DNA of 7,739 bases from Erysipelotrichaceae bacterium (GTDB lineage: Bacteria; Bacillota_I; Bacilli_A; Erysipelotrichales; Erysipelotrichaceae). The stretch covers positions 1-7,739 of the forward strand of contig DOKQ01000086.1 of assembly GCA_003510215.1 (NCBI GenBank), read 5' to 3'. The notes beneath the pieces are model-generated. The model saw only the letters and a program-made list of their open reading frames with translations, did no database searches and had not been told where the DNA came from. This document shows, one piece after another, positions 6,582-7,739 of this stretch. How positions within the stretch are numbered: the stretch's first letter is position 1; every line of letters begins with the position of its first letter. Position numbers and translations under genes: made by a program.

Positions 6582-7315
6582 TTAAAGTTGTGATAAATGC
6601 GGATGACTTTGGTTATTCCAATGGAGTTAATTATGGGATTATTCATGCATTTAAACAAGGAGTATTAACCTCAACTACATGCATGACAAATACACCTGGA
6701 TTCAATCATGCAGTGCAATTAGCGAATCAAAACCCTAAGCTTGGTGTGGGAATTCATCTGGTTCTAACTCATGGTAAACCACTTTTGGAAAATGTACATA
6801 GTTTAATCGATCTTCAGGGTAACTTTAATCCACTGAGTTACTATGAAAATTCAGATTTCACGATAAATCATGATGAACTTTATAGAGAATGGAAAGCACA
6901 AATAGAGAGATTTCTTGAGTGTGGACTGACTCCAACTCATTTGGATAGTCATCACCATATCCATTCCTTTGGTAACAATTACGAAGTATTCCTAAAACTT
7001 GCCCGTGAATATCAATTGCCAGTAAGAAATAACTTTCAACACAAAGTGATTTTGAATGGTGTTGTGACGACGGATATCTTTGCGGGAGAATTGAGTGAAG
7101 AAATGTTTGAAAATCAGCATTTTGAAGAAACGGTTAAGGGAAAAAGCTCAGTTGAGATCATGTGCCATCCAGCATACATAGATTCACACTTATTAAAATC
7201 TTCTTCATTTGTTTATCCTAGATTAGAAGAACTTGACTTTCTTTGTTCAAGCAAACTGAATGAATTCTTTGCGGACAAAGATACCTATATATTAACGACA
7301 TTTGATCAGATTTAG
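6578..7315 (+). CDS. YdjC/ChbG-family carbohydrate deacetylase
   Basis: A 245-residue cytoplasmic, metal-dependent deacetylase of the YdjC family. ChbG of E. coli removes an acetyl group from chitobiose-6-phosphate so that the GH4 enzyme ChbF can cut it. Seen: INADDFGYSNGVNYGI at the N-terminus with the acidic pair Asp9-Asp10, the Met-rich TTCMTNTPGFNHAV segment, GVGIHLVLTHGKPL with His60, the His cluster THLDSHHHIH (120-129), PVRN (148-151) and CHPAY (196-200). Order and length are normal for the family. The start overlaps the GH4 stop by 4 bases (ATGA at 6578-6581), with GAGGG at 6567-6571 as ribosome site, so the two proteins are translationally coupled. This ties deacetylation to GH4 hydrolysis. 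The acylated substrate is not known. Confidence 0.9.
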   Translation: MIKVVINADDFGYSNGVNYGIIHAFKQGVLTSTTCMTNTPGFNHAVQLANQNPKLGVGIHLVLTHGKPLLENVHSLIDLQGNFNPLSYYENSDFTINHDELYREWKAQIERFLECGLTPTHLDSHHHIHSFGNNYEVFLKLAREYQLPVRNNFQHKVILNGVVTTDIFAGELSEEMFENQHFEETVKGKSSVEIMCHPAYIDSHLLKSSSFVYPRLEELDFLCSSKLNEFFADKDTYILTTFDQI

Positions 7316-7452
7316 TGTTTATTGGATTCGTTCAATCTATTTTGGAAGTCAATCGAATAGAAATGAGGTGAGTTTAACTGATATCGAGTATATAATTTTG
7401 GAAGATGACATATAACGAGGTAGATTGTTCAAATAAAAGAGGAGAAAGAAAT
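7316..7452 (+). other. Intergenic gap inside the operon, no gene recognised
   Basis: This 137-base gap separates the deacetylase and permease genes. It holds a TATAAT at 7391-7396 without a convincing -35 box, so an internal promoter is only possible. A GAGGTGAG ribosome-like site at 7365-7372 has no ATG or usable start after it. Short inverted matches (ATTCG/CGAAT, CTATT/AATAG) are too weak to call a terminator. The permease's own ribosome site, AGAGGAG, is at 7438-7444. Confidence 0.4.
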
Positions 7453-7739
7453 ATGAAAAACTATTTTCAACGATTAGGCAGATCAATGTTAGTTCCTATC
7501 GTGGCTATGCCTATGGCAGGAATTTTAATTCGACTTACTGCAGGGGATATGCTGAATATTCCAGTATTCCAGGCTGCAGGTACCATTTTTGGAAATATGG
7601 ATGTTATTCTGGCTGTAGGTATTGCCATGGGAATGACTCATACAAAAGATCGAGGCATTCCAGCGTTAACAGGCTTGTTATCCATCTTTGTATTAAAAGA
7701 AGGGTTAAAGATACTCGATCCATCATTAAATATGAGTGT
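7453..7739 (+). CDS. PTS permease EIIC, glucose/N-acetylglucosamine superfamily, 3' end outside window
   Basis: The first 95 residues of a PTS membrane permease, which imports and phosphorylates a sugar. They include FQRLGRSMLVPIVAMPMAGILIRL (first helix region), DMLNIPVFQAAGTIFGN, ILAVGIAMGMTHTKDRGIPALTG and FVLKEGLKILDPSLNMS. The pattern is that of the glucose superfamily EIIC domain. From memory it looks closer to NagE (FFQRLGR, DLLN, QAGGAIFDN, FVLTKAM, INPEINMGV) than to maltose-type GlvC/MalX proteins, where the region after the AIGxx motif differs. The ATG has an AGAGGAG site 8 bases upstream. Whether EIIB or EIIA domains are fused cannot be seen. Position downstream of the GH4 and YdjC genes suggests it transports their substrate, although the 137-base gap is larger than between the other two. 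Confidence 0.88.
   Translation, partial: MKNYFQRLGRSMLVPIVAMPMAGILIRLTAGDMLNIPVFQAAGTIFGNMDVILAVGIAMGMTHTKDRGIPALTGLLSIFVLKEGLKILDPSLNMS

Noticed and set aside
7313..7360. Possible read-through of the TAG stop of the YdjC gene (14 more in-frame codons)
   Set aside because: The protein already ends at the usual family length, and the extension has no family similarity.
7368..7415. Possible 15-codon leader peptide starting with GTG
   Set aside because: The ribosome-like bases overlap the start itself, and the composition suggests chance.

Overview
The window looks like chromosome from a low-GC, Gram-positive-type bacterium. Evidence is the AT-rich intergenic DNA, strong GGAGG-type ribosome sites, sigma-A-like TTGATA/TATAAT promoters, a CcpA-type cre site, a sugar phosphotransferase (PTS) operon and a GntR/UTRA repressor. 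TGA is used as stop and TGG as Trp, so this is the standard bacterial code, not the Mycoplasma code. A Bacillota lineage, possibly Erysipelotrichia-like, is my guess; nothing here fixes the genus.

Left part (1-1636, plus strand): the 3' part of a formylglycine-generating enzyme (sulfatase-activating, oxygen- and copper-dependent type), open at the left edge of the window, then 43 bp later a COG2220 metallo-beta-lactamase-fold hydrolase. A hairpin terminator at 1670-1704 closes this unit.

Middle part (1743-4347): a membrane-anchored GAF/HD-GYP protein, very probably a cyclic-di-GMP phosphodiesterase, and a small five-helix membrane protein of unknown function with its own promoter and start at 3849. 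A strong hairpin at 4316-4347 serves as terminator for this gene and for the convergent regulator gene.

Right part (4352-7739): a sugar-use locus. A HutC-type GntR repressor is transcribed leftward. Facing it, rightward, are a GH4 glycosidase with the CDMP signature of 6-phospho-alpha-glucosidases, a translationally coupled YdjC/ChbG-type carbohydrate deacetylase, and the start of a PTS glucose-superfamily EIIC permease cut by the window end. The divergent control region holds two equal-sized 17-bp palindromes (GTATT-N7-AATAC), one over the -10 box of the operon promoter, and a near-perfect cre site inside the spacer of that promoter. The expected flow is PTS uptake and phosphorylation of an acylated, probably alpha-linked disaccharide, deacetylation by the YdjC protein, then hydrolysis by the GH4 enzyme. 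This resembles the chitobiose (chb) system but with an alpha-type hydrolase, and is the most interesting item in the window.
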